NCBI GenBank assembly: GCA_035688265.1
Contig: DASSNE010000057.1
Location: forward strand, 1-53,069
Source: DASSBR01 sp035688265
Lineage (GTDB): Bacteria > Pseudomonadota > Gammaproteobacteria > Natronospirales > DASSBR01
Length of the DNA stretch: 53,069 bases
Direction: 5' to 3'
The notes beneath the pieces were generated by a model, which saw only the letters and a list, made by a program, of their open reading frames with translations, did no database searches and had not been told where the DNA came from. Positions 15,614-23,203 of this stretch are shown piece by piece. Numbering within the stretch: the first letter of the stretch is position 1; each line of letters starts with the position of its first letter. A program made the position numbers and the translations under genes.

Positions 15614-17637
15614 GTGACCGCCTGCCGTGCCGGTCGCCGCGACTGGACGTCGACCTGTCTGCCGTGCAGCCAGGCGTGCAGGCGGCTGATACCGTCGCGA
15701 TAGCCGACGCGCGGCCGCCAACCGGTCGCGGCGCCGAAACGCGCGGTATCGGAAACGTAGTAAGGCTGATCGCCGGTGCGCCAGCCGGCGAAATGGAGCT
15801 TCGGCCTGGCGCCGTCCAGCTCGGCGATCAGGTCGAGGAGTTCCAGCAGGCTGATCGCGTTGCGCACGCCGCCGCCGATGTTGAACGCTGTTCCGGCTAG
15901 GTCGCGAATGCCGGCCTCGGCGAACAGGAACGCCGCAACGAGATCGTCCACGAACAGCACGTCGCGCACCTGCTTGCCGTCGCCGTAGATCGTGATCGGC
16001 TGCCCGTCGCGCGCGCGGATCAGGAAATGCGCGACCCAGCCCTGGTCCTCGGTGCCGAACTGGTGCGGGCCGTAGATACAGCTCATCCGGAACACCACCG
16101 CCGGCAGCCCGTAGCAGCGCGCGTAGTCGAGCACGTATTGATCGGCGCCGCCTTTCGAGCAGCCGTAGGGGCTGTGGAAATCGAGCGGGCGGGTTTCGTC
16201 GACGCCGGCTTTGAGGATGTGCGCGCCGCGCGGCGCGTAGCGCGTCGCGCCTTCGTTGAGGCTGATGTCGGCGAGGTCGCCGTAGACCTTGTTGGTTGAG
16301 GTAAACACCAGGCCCGGCGGCGTCGGCTGGCGGCGCGCGGCTTCGAGGACGTTCAGCGTGCCGCGGAGGTTGGCGTCGAAGTCGGCGCGCGGGTCGTCGA
16401 GGCTGGTAGTGACGGCGACCTGGGCGGCGAGGTGAAAGATCTGCGCACAGCCGCTGACGGCATGGTCGACGACGCGGTCGTTGCGCACGTCGCCCGGAAT
16501 AAATTCAACCGCTGAGCCGCAGCGTTCGCGCAGCCATTCGAGGTTCTTTTCGACGCCCGGCCGCGACAGGTTGTCGAGCACGCGCACCGTCCGGCCCTCG
16601 GCGGCAAGCCGCGCCGTCAGGTTGGTGCCGATGAAGCCGGCGCCGCCGGTCACCAGCACCGGCGGGCGCGCCGGTTCGGACACTCCGACTTTCGACGGTG
16701 CAGGCCATTTGGCCATCGCCCGAACGCCCTCCAGGCCGCGCTCGGCCCAGCAGCGCGCGAGCAGCTTGTCCTGGCCTTTCGCGGTCCGGATGCCGAAGTG
16801 GTAGTCGCGCTCGTCGGTGTGGAAGCCGGCGTCGGACGAACGTTCCGGCGGCAGGTCGGTGAGCCCGTACCAGTAGACGCGGTCGACCGGCAGCGCGAGC
16901 ACGTCGGCGAAGGCTTCGAGCTGGGAGAACTCGTCGTGGCGCCAGGTCGGGTAGCCCGTTTCAGTGACCCAGACGCGCGAGGCGAGTCCGTAGTGCGCGA
17001 GCTGTTCACGAATGCGGCGCAGGTGGCTCGTCCACGGCCGGTGGACGATGTCATAGCTGTCCGGAAAGCCGTGCAGGCCGACTACGTCGATATGTTCCAG
17101 CACATCACGCTCGTACATGGTGTTGAGCCAGTTGGGGTCGATCGGCGACATGCCGCCGAGTACGGTGCGCTTGCCGCGCTGCTTCGCCCAGTAGGCCGCG
17201 CCGCCGATCGTCGCCGCGAACTTGCCCCAGCGCGGGTCGAGCTCGTAATCCCATTCGCGCAGGTTGTTGGGCTCGTTCCACAGCTCGACCGTGTCGAAAT
17301 ACCGGCCGTAGCGGTCGATGCACAGGTCGATGAAGTCGGCGTAATCCTTCGGATTGCGCGGCGGCGAGCGGGTCGTCGGCGCCTCGCCGAGCGATGGCGG
17401 TGTATAGACGAAGCAGGGCAGCAGCTCGGCTTCCTTCGCGAGTTTCGGCAGCAGCCAGTCGAACCACGCCGGGCCGTCGTCGGTCAGGTAGTCGGCCCAC
17501 GACACCCCGGTGCGCAGGTGGCGGATGCCGAGCCGGCGGATATCCGCGATCGCCGCATCGACCCGCTCGCGGTCGTTGAGCCAGAACCACTCCAGCACGC
17601 CGATTTCGGGGCCACCCGCGTCTGCAAAGGCATTCAT
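15610..17637 (-). CDS. fusion of clan GH-A glycoside hydrolase and CDP-paratose-2-epimerase-like SDR
   Basis: Single 675-aa frame with two enzymes. Residues 1 to about 310 form a (beta/alpha)8 hydrolase. The acid/base is at Glu122 (VELWNEPNN, with the clan GH-A Asn-Glu pair) and the nucleophile is Glu226 (VWVTETGYP), as in GH39/GH5-like beta-xylosidases. Residues 327-660 form an extended SDR. It has GGAGFIG at 331-337, TSTNKVYGD, the YGCSK active site (Tyr491, Lys495) and SCIYGPHQFGTEDQGW, closest in memory to CDP-paratose/tyvelose 2-epimerase. No signal peptide, so the hydrolase half appears cytosolic. Start and stop both overlap neighbours by ATGA. A sequencing fusion is unlikely because both domains are complete and the linker is in frame. 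Confidence 0.88.
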   Translation of the reverse strand: MNAFADAGGPEIGVLEWFWLNDRERVDAAIADIRRLGIRHLRTGVSWADYLTDDGPAWFDWLLPKLAKEAELLPCFVYTPPSLGEAPTTRSPPRNPKDYADFIDLCIDRYGRYFDTVELWNEPNNLREWDYELDPRWGKFAATIGGAAYWAKQRGKRTVLGGMSPIDPNWLNTMYERDVLEHIDVVGLHGFPDSYDIVHRPWTSHLRRIREQLAHYGLASRVWVTETGYPTWRHDEFSQLEAFADVLALPVDRVYWYGLTDLPPERSSDAGFHTDERDYHFGIRTAKGQDKLLARCWAERGLEGVRAMAKWPAPSKVGVSEPARPPVLVTGGAGFIGTNLTARLAAEGRTVRVLDNLSRPGVEKNLEWLRERCGSAVEFIPGDVRNDRVVDHAVSGCAQIFHLAAQVAVTTSLDDPRADFDANLRGTLNVLEAARRQPTPPGLVFTSTNKVYGDLADISLNEGATRYAPRGAHILKAGVDETRPLDFHSPYGCSKGGADQYVLDYARCYGLPAVVFRMSCIYGPHQFGTEDQGWVAHFLIRARDGQPITIYGDGKQVRDVLFVDDLVAAFLFAEAGIRDLAGTAFNIGGGVRNAISLLELLDLIAELDGARPKLHFAGWRTGDQPYYVSDTARFGAATGWRPRVGYRDGISRLHAWLHGRQVDVQSRRPARQAVT

Positions 17638-18746
17638 AGCGTCAGCCCCCGCGCGTCCAGTTCGGCGCTGGCTTCTGCGGCCCGGTCGACCGCCCGGGTG
17701 GTGGCAAGCCAGGCGGCGATTTCCGCCAGGCCCTGGTCAAGCGTGACCTCGGGCGCGTAGCGCAAGATGCTGCGGGCGCGGCCGATGTCCGCGAAGCAGT
17801 GGCGGATGTCGCCGACGCGGTAGCGACCGGTGATTTCCGGTTCGAGTTCGGGCTTGCCGGCAGCCTTGGCGACTTTCTGCGCGATCTCGCGAATCGTGAA
17901 CGCCTGGCCGCTGCCGATGTTGAAGACGCGTCCGGCGGCGGCGCCGCTTTCGTAGGCGAGCCTGGCGGCGCGAGCGACATCGTGCACGCTGACAAAGTCG
18001 CGGCGCTGCTCTCCGTCCTCGAAAATCAGCGGCGGCCGGTCGTTGAGGCAGCGCGAGGCGAAGATCGCGAGCACGCCGGTGTAGGGGTTCGACAGCGCCT
18101 GGTGCGGACCGTAGACGTTGAAGAAGCGCAGCGCCGTCGCTGGAATGTCGTAGGCTTCGCCGACCATCAGGCACAGCCGTTCCTGGTCGAACTTCGACAG
18201 CGCGTAGACCGAACTCAGGTCTGGGGGCTTGGTTTCGGGTGTGGGCGCCGGTTCCAGCGGCTGTCCGTTCGGCCCGTACGGCTCCCACTCGCGCCGCGCC
18301 AGTTGTTCGCGGCTGCGGTGCGCAGCGGCAGGGCTGCCGTGCACGTCGTGGTACAGGCCTTCGCCGTAGAGGCTCATGCTGGAGGCGACGACCAGCTTCT
18401 CGACCGGCTGTCGCGCCAGCGCTTCGAGCAGCACCGCGGTGCCGACGTTGTTGATCGACGTGTAGTGCGCCAGCTCGTACATGCTCTGGCCGACGCCGAC
18501 CGCGGCGGCGAAATGGAAGACGCCGTCGATACCCTCAAGCGCTTTTTCGACGGCGGCGGCATCGCGCACGTCGCCGATCTGCAGCTCGACGTTGTCGTCG
18601 AGGTAGCTGGGCCGGCGCCGCGATTGGCCATGAACCTGTGGATCCAGGTTATCGAGAACGCGAACGCGATAGCCGTGACGGAGCAATTCGGCGGCCAGGT
18701 GCGAACCAATGAAGCCCGCGCCGCCCGTAATCAGAATGTTTTTCAT
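17634..18746 (-). CDS. NAD-dependent sugar epimerase/dehydratase (extended SDR)
   Basis: Extended SDR (370 aa) with the Rossmann motif GGAGFIGSHL, substrate-side FHFAAAVGVGQSMYE, catalytic Ser region VASSMSLYGEG and YALSK active site. Downstream motifs are LRFFNVYGPHQALSNPY and RRDFVSVHDVARA. An insertion rich in Pro and Arg (about residues 145-175) resembles dTDP-L-rhamnose 4-epimerase-like SDRs. Substrate is a nucleotide sugar of unknown identity. It is the first gene of the seven-gene operon; 200 bp separate it from the divergent UDP-glucuronate decarboxylase gene, so a shared regulatory region is likely. Confidence 0.85.
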   Translation of the reverse strand: MKNILITGGAGFIGSHLAAELLRHGYRVRVLDNLDPQVHGQSRRRPSYLDDNVELQIGDVRDAAAVEKALEGIDGVFHFAAAVGVGQSMYELAHYTSINNVGTAVLLEALARQPVEKLVVASSMSLYGEGLYHDVHGSPAAAHRSREQLARREWEPYGPNGQPLEPAPTPETKPPDLSSVYALSKFDQERLCLMVGEAYDIPATALRFFNVYGPHQALSNPYTGVLAIFASRCLNDRPPLIFEDGEQRRDFVSVHDVARAARLAYESGAAAGRVFNIGSGQAFTIREIAQKVAKAAGKPELEPEITGRYRVGDIRHCFADIGRARSILRYAPEVTLDQGLAEIAAWLATTRAVDRAAEASAELDARGLTL

Positions 18747-18952
18747 TTGGACGTTCCCTGTCGCATTATTCCGGAATCGATCCCTGATTCCGCAGCCTCA
18801 GTGTCAATTAAATGCGTTCACGATGCAAGCACCCGGAAACACCCTGATGGGAGCCGCCCCAGCAGGTTCAGGCGCCGGTAGATGCTATATTTGACCCAGC
18901 CGCGACTACGAAGAATTTCCGCGGCGCCACGCACAGCTCAAGGAAGATGCCG

Positions 18953-20005
18953 ATGAGAGTCGTATCATCGAAGGCCAAGGATGGCCCTTCAGCCGATGCG
19001 CGTCCGCTTACCGTCCTGGTCGCCGGCGCGGCCGGATTTATCGGCAGCCACCTGGTCGACCGCCTGCTGGACGATGGCCACCGCGTCATCGGCATCGACA
19101 ATTTCATCACCGGCCGGCCTGCGAACCTCAGTCACCTGAGCGGCGAGCCGCGCTTCCGGTTCGTCGAGCAGGACATCACCAAACCGCTTCGGATCAAGGC
19201 AAAGCTCGACTGGGTGATGCACTTCGCCTCGCCTGCATCGCCTCCCAAGTACCTGCGCTGGCCGCTCGAAACGCTGCTCGCCAACAGCGTCGGGACCCAT
19301 CACCTGCTGGAACTCGCGCGCCGCAACGCCGCGCAGTTCCTGCTCGCCAGCACCAGCGAGGTGTACGGCGACGCGCTGGAGCATCCGCAGACCGAGCTGT
19401 ACTGGGGCAACGTCAACCCGATCGGGCCGCGCAGCGTCTACGACGAGGGCAAGCGCTACGCCGAGGCAATGACGATGAGCTACCACCGGGAGCATCGTCT
19501 GCCGGTGCGCGTGGTGCGCATTTTCAACACGTACGGTGCCCGCATGGATCCGTATGACGGCCGCGTAGTGACCAATTTTGTCCGCCAGGCGCTGACCAAC
19601 GAGCCGCTGACGGTGTACGGCGACGGCAGCCAGACGCGCAGCCTGCAGCACGTCTCCGATCTGGTCGAGGCGGTTGTGCGGCTGATGCGGATCGATTATC
19701 CGCATCCGCTCAACCTCGGCAACCCGAAGGAATACAGCGTGCTGGAGATCGCGCGCATGGTCCTCAAGCAGTTCCACAGCGACTCGCCGATCATGTTCGA
19801 GCCGCTGCCGACGGACGATCCGACCCGCCGCCGGCCCGACATCAGCAAGGCGATCGAACTGCTCGGCTGGGAGCCGCGCGTGCAGGCGGCCGACGGACTC
19901 GCCGACGTGGCAGCGAGCCTCACGAGCGCGCTCGCCGCCCGCCAGCGCAAGGGCGGAGGGTCAACCGCCGGGCTGCGCAGCGCACACGCGCCGTCGCGTT
20001 CATGA
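18953..20005 (+). CDS. UDP-glucuronate decarboxylase (UDP-xylose synthase)
   Basis: Extended SDR that converts UDP-glucuronate to UDP-xylose. Visible motifs are GAAGFIGSHLVDRLL, MHFASPASPPKYLRWP, LASTSEVYGD, RSVYDEGKRYAEAM (Tyr and Lys of the active site) and RIFNTYGARMDPYDGRVV, all close to the UXS family. ATG 18953 has AAGGAAG at a proper distance; ATG 18947 is immediately after that sequence and is less likely. The gene diverges from the glycosylation operon and probably supplies its sugar donor. That pairing agrees with the xylosidase-like hydrolase domain in the fusion protein, but the link is inference. Confidence 0.88.
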   Translation: MRVVSSKAKDGPSADARPLTVLVAGAAGFIGSHLVDRLLDDGHRVIGIDNFITGRPANLSHLSGEPRFRFVEQDITKPLRIKAKLDWVMHFASPASPPKYLRWPLETLLANSVGTHHLLELARRNAAQFLLASTSEVYGDALEHPQTELYWGNVNPIGPRSVYDEGKRYAEAMTMSYHREHRLPVRVVRIFNTYGARMDPYDGRVVTNFVRQALTNEPLTVYGDGSQTRSLQHVSDLVEAVVRLMRIDYPHPLNLGNPKEYSVLEIARMVLKQFHSDSPIMFEPLPTDDPTRRRPDISKAIELLGWEPRVQAADGLADVAASLTSALAARQRKGGGSTAGLRSAHAPSRS

Positions 20006-20013
20006 GCGGTAAG

Positions 20014-20042
20014 GATTGACGCGGAGTGCGCGGTCTTTTACA
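20014..20042 (+). promoter_or_regulatory. putative sigma70 promoter for the desaturase gene
   Basis: TTGACG at 20014-20019 and TACAGT at 20037-20042 are separated by 17 bp. The transcript would have a leader of about 160 nt before the TTG start at 20207, containing GC-rich complementary stretches (GGGGCGG and CCGCCCC). Confidence 0.45.
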
Positions 20043-20206
20043 GTCGCAGTATCGGATGGGGCGGTATGCCCCACCGTGGCGGCTGATGGATCCGCCCCAA
20101 GCCGGAAATTTTCGGCGAATGCCTTGAATTTCAGGCACTTGTCGACTTGAAATGTCGCGCAAGCGCCCTCATGTTTTAGTCGTCAAACAACCCCGAGGTT
20201 CATCCT

Positions 20207-21373
20207 TTGCATTTCATTTTTGGCCTCCTGAACCTGCCCGTTTGGGCCTATTTCGTCGTTGCCATCGGGATGATGCACTTCACCATCATGGGCGTCACCC
20301 TCTATCTGCACCGCGACCAGACTCACCGCGGCCTCGATCTGCACCCCGCGGTACAGCACGTTTTCCGCTTCTGGTTGTGGTTCACGACCGCCATGGTGAC
20401 GCGCCAGTGGGTCGCCGTGCATCGCAAGCATCACGCCCGCTGCGAGACCGAGGAAGATCCGCACAGCCCGCAGATACTGGGATTGCGCAAGGTCCTGTTC
20501 GAGGGCGCGGAACTGTATCGTGCCGAGGCGCGCAAGCCCGAGACGGTCGAAAAATACGGCCGCGGCGCGCCCGACGACTGGATCGAGCGGCACCTGTACA
20601 GCCGTTACCCGCTGCTCGGGGTGGCCCTGCTCGGTGTCATTGAAGTCATCCTGATGGGTGCGCCCGGCTTGAGCATCTGGGGCGCGCAGATGATGACGAT
20701 TCCGCTGTTGGCGGCCGGCGTCATCAATGGTATCGGCCACTACTGGGGCTACCGCAACTTTGAGTGCAAGGACGCCGCGACGAACGTCATGCCGCTGGGC
20801 CTGATCATGGGTGGCGAGGAACTGCACAACAATCACCACGCGTTCCCGAGTTCGGCGCGGTTCTCGATCCGGCCATGGGAATTCGATATCGGCTGGATGT
20901 ACATCTGCGCGTTGAAAGCCTTCGGGCTTGCGAAAGTGCGCCGTGTCGCGCCGAAGCCGGTGATCGCCGAGCGCGACAAGCGCGCCGACCTCGACACGGT
21001 GCGGGCGGTGCTGCTCAATCGGCTGCACGTGCTGCGCCACTACAGCCACCAGGTGATTCAACCGGTGCTGGAGGCGGAAAGCCGCCGCGAGCCGATGCTG
21101 GCCAAGGCCCGCAAGGTGCTGGTCCGCGACGCGAGCCTGCTCGACGAGCAGGGCAAAAAGCGCCTCAGCACGACGCTCAGTAACAGCCGGTCACTGCGCA
21201 CGGTATATGAGTATCGCCAGCAGTTGCAGGAGCTGTGGGAAGGCCGCGCGCACAATAACGAGCGGCTGCTGCAGCAGTTTCGCGACTGGTGCGCGCGCGC
21301 CGAGGCCAGCGGCATCCAGGCGCTGCAGGAGTTCGCGCGCCAGCTCGAGGCCTATCGGATGCAGCCGGCCTGA
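20207..21373 (+). CDS. acyl-lipid/acyl-CoA delta-9 desaturase (DesA-like)
   Basis: Membrane di-iron fatty acid desaturase. The three histidine boxes are HRDQTHR, HRKHHAR and ELHNNHHAF. Hydrophobic segments lie at about residues 5-28 and 130-180. The sequence closely resembles Pseudomonas DesA-type enzymes (HSPQILGLRKVLFEGAELYRAEA, GGEELHNNHHA), which introduce double bonds into phospholipid acyl chains. The start is a TTG preceded by GAGG 8 nt upstream; no ATG fits. The C-terminal half of about 150 residues is charged and helical, as in that group. A strong terminator follows. Confidence 0.9.
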   Translation: MHFIFGLLNLPVWAYFVVAIGMMHFTIMGVTLYLHRDQTHRGLDLHPAVQHVFRFWLWFTTAMVTRQWVAVHRKHHARCETEEDPHSPQILGLRKVLFEGAELYRAEARKPETVEKYGRGAPDDWIERHLYSRYPLLGVALLGVIEVILMGAPGLSIWGAQMMTIPLLAAGVINGIGHYWGYRNFECKDAATNVMPLGLIMGGEELHNNHHAFPSSARFSIRPWEFDIGWMYICALKAFGLAKVRRVAPKPVIAERDKRADLDTVRAVLLNRLHVLRHYSHQVIQPVLEAESRREPMLAKARKVLVRDASLLDEQGKKRLSTTLSNSRSLRTVYEYRQQLQELWEGRAHNNERLLQQFRDWCARAEASGIQALQEFARQLEAYRMQPA

Positions 21374-21392
21374 TTCGGCGACGCTTCCCAAT

Positions 21393-21420
21393 AAAAAACC
21401 CGCCGATTGGCGGGTTTTTT
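21393..21420. terminator. bidirectional rho-independent terminator
   Basis: A 12-bp perfect stem (A6 CCCGCC paired with GGCGGG T6) closes a GATT loop. It lies between the convergent desaturase and rpmG genes and reads as a terminator on both strands. Confidence 0.92.
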
Positions 21421-21440
21421 ATTGCGTGAAACGGCAGATG

Positions 21441-21596
21441 TTACTTGATCTTCGCTTCCTTGTACGGCACGTGCTTGCGCACGACCGGATCGAATTTCTT
21501 CACTTCCATCTTGTCCGGGTGCAGGCGCTTGTTCTTGGTGGTGGTGTAGTAGTGCCCGGTGCCGGCACTGGAAACGAGCTTGATCTTGTCTCGCAT
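21441..21596 (-). CDS. rpmG: 50S ribosomal protein L33
   Basis: The 51-aa protein MRDKIKLVSSAGTGHYYTTT... ends KHVPYKEAKIK and is a typical bacterial L33 of the large ribosomal subunit. It contains no cysteines, so it is the zinc-independent form. It follows rpmB after 24 nt in the usual rpmB-rpmG order and ends just before the bidirectional terminator. Confidence 0.97.
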   Translation of the reverse strand: MRDKIKLVSSAGTGHYYTTTKNKRLHPDKMEVKKFDPVVRKHVPYKEAKIK

Positions 21597-21620
21597 GGCC
21601 TGACTCCTGATTAAATCCGG

Positions 21621-21857
21621 TTAAATCTTTTCGCCGCGGGCGCGCAGGTCGGCGACGACCTGTTCGATGCCGAGCTTGTCGATGGTGCGCAGGCCCTTGT
21701 GCGACACGCGCAGCCGGACGAAGCGCTTCTCGCTCTCCAGCCAGAAGCGATGGGCATGCAGATTGGGCAGAAAACGGCGCCGCGTCTTGTTGTTCGCGTG
21801 CGAGACGTTGTTGCCGCTCATCGGGCGTTTGCCGGTAACCTGGCAGACTCTCGACAT
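21621..21857 (-). CDS. rpmB: 50S ribosomal protein L28
   Basis: The 78-aa protein starts MSRVCQVTGKRPMSGNNVSH and contains RRFLPNLHAHRFW, diagnostic of L28. The start at 21857 gives the standard length; upstream extension of the frame is not coding. A well-formed promoter lies 32 nt upstream. First gene of the rpmB-rpmG operon. Confidence 0.97.
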   Translation of the reverse strand: MSRVCQVTGKRPMSGNNVSHANNKTRRRFLPNLHAHRFWLESEKRFVRLRVSHKGLRTIDKLGIEQVVADLRARGEKI

Positions 21858-21888
21858 GGTCGTGTCCTCGGACGAAGAAAAGCCGGTA

Positions 21889-21917
21889 TTTATACCAATC
21901 GGACGGCTAAATAGCAA
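21889..21917 (-). promoter_or_regulatory. sigma70 promoter of rpmB-rpmG
   Basis: On the minus strand, TTGCTA (21917-21912) and TATAAA (21894-21889) are spaced by 17 bp. The predicted leader to the rpmB ATG is about 25 nt. Confidence 0.7.
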
Positions 21918-21955
21918 GTGTGGAGTCTGGCATATTGGGGTCGTGGTGGGGGCGA

Positions 21956-22310
21956 TGGGGTAGCTCCTTCCGAAAGACGCGGTAAATCCAGCTGCCCTGA
22001 ATGCCGACAAAGCCACTCTCAGAGCCCCGGAGAAGTTCGCATGCAAGGCGCGTTCGCGCCGGCGTAGCATTCCTACGCCTAGCGGACGCAACGCAGCAGG
22101 CGGACTTCTCCGGGGCTCCCTTCGGGCGAGCCCCTGCCGGGCCATCTGCGGCGTTGCGCGTTCTTGAAATGGGCGACCATTCCGGCGAACGCGCGCCTTG
22201 CATCTGACCCGGCAGTGACTCGCTGAGAGAGGCCTTGTCGGCATTCAGGGCAGCTCTAGGCTTCCCTCGGACATCCCTGTCCTCAGAGACTTTCGGAAGA
22301 AGCTACCCCA
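21956..22310. repeat. 355-bp nested inverted repeat (MITE-like palindrome)
   Basis: The outer arms 21956-21976 and 22290-22310 match as an inverted repeat at 20 of 21 positions. A second perfect 21-bp pair is 21990-22010 with 22234-22254. A third, imperfect pair joins about 22040-22062 with 22184-22205 (ATGCAAGGCGCG in common). A small hairpin of GGGGCT with AGCCCC lies in the loop near 22113. No convincing gene is present. The element lies between rpmB and radC and could be a non-autonomous transposable element or the source of a structured RNA. Confidence 0.8.
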
Positions 22311-22361
22311 CCGCCTCGCGACGTTGTCGTTCGTTTAGTCAAAAAAGAAACGCGCCTCCTG

Positions 22362-22394
22362 CTCCTTCTCCCTTAGGGAGAAGGCTGGGGGAGT
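22362..22394. repeat. degenerate REP-like unit
   Basis: CTCCTTCTCCCTTAGGGAG followed by AAGGCTGGGGGAG resembles one half of the compound doublets elsewhere in the window, without a facing partner. The rest of 22311-22433 shows nothing else. Confidence 0.5.
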
Positions 22395-22433
22395 TGATAA
22401 ACACCCCTCGCGACAACTCATTCGAACTCACTC

Positions 22434-23108
22434 TTATAGCAGCCCTCGCTCAGCAAACGACACTGCTTCTCCGTCACCTATGACAATATGATCCAGCACC
22501 CGGATTTCTACCAGCGCCAGTGCGTCGCGCAGGCGGCGGGTGATGCGCTCGTCGGCGCCGCTGGGTTCGGCGACACCGGATGGATGATTGTGGGCGAATA
22601 TAACGGCTGCTGCGTTATGACCGAGCGCCTGTTTGACCACTTCGCGCGGATGGACGCTGGCGCCGTCGAGCGTGCCGCGGAAGAGTTCCTCGTAGGTCAG
22701 GATGCGGTTGCGGGTGTCGAGGAACAGACAGGCGAAAACCTCGTGGTCGAGGTCGCGCAGCCGGGCGGCCAGAAATTGGCGGGTGGTGGCAGGGCTGGTC
22801 AGCGCGTCGCCGCGCTGGAGGGTCTCCTGCAGGTGGCGACGCCCCATTTCGAGCACCGCCTGAAGTTGCGCGTACTTCGCATCGCCCAGGCCGAGCCGGG
22901 CACAGAAGTCGCGGCGGCCCGCCTTGAGCAGCGGCCGCAGACCGCCGAAGTCGCTCAGCAGTTCGCGTGCCAGGTCGACGGCGCTGCGGCCTGATACGCC
23001 GGTGCGCAGAAAGATCGCCATCAATTCGGCGTCGGAGAGCGCGCCTGCGCCGCGCGCAAGCAATTTTTCCCGCGGCCGCTCTTCGGCCGGCCAGTCACGA
23101 ATGGTCAT
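22434..23108 (-). CDS. radC: RadC-family JAB domain protein
   Basis: The 224-aa protein has an N-terminal helix-hairpin-helix-like part (LLARGAGALSDAELMAIFLRTG). The C-terminal JAB/MPN metal site has Glu in HPREVVKQAL and the JAMM pattern HNHPSGVAEPSGAD. The RadC name derives from a mis-mapped DNA repair mutation, so the biochemical role is unsettled. A strong AAAGGGGG precedes the ATG. The position beside coaBC and the rpmBG genes is conserved in Gammaproteobacteria, here interrupted by the 355-bp palindrome on one side and an extra surface-protein gene on the other. Confidence 0.92.
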   Translation of the reverse strand: MTIRDWPAEERPREKLLARGAGALSDAELMAIFLRTGVSGRSAVDLARELLSDFGGLRPLLKAGRRDFCARLGLGDAKYAQLQAVLEMGRRHLQETLQRGDALTSPATTRQFLAARLRDLDHEVFACLFLDTRNRILTYEELFRGTLDGASVHPREVVKQALGHNAAAVIFAHNHPSGVAEPSGADERITRRLRDALALVEIRVLDHIVIGDGEAVSFAERGLL

Positions 23109-23203
23109 TGCGTCCCCCTTTGTTACCGCCCCATTTTTACATGCAAAAGGGTCGCCACGACAAGGCCTTGTTATACTTCGCTTCGTAAATCGAGGCGATA
23201 GCT

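Noticed and set aside
22001..22207. short open frames inside the 355-bp palindrome
   Set aside because: Open frames exist on both strands simply because the segment is palindromic and GC-rich. No ribosome binding site or family signal.
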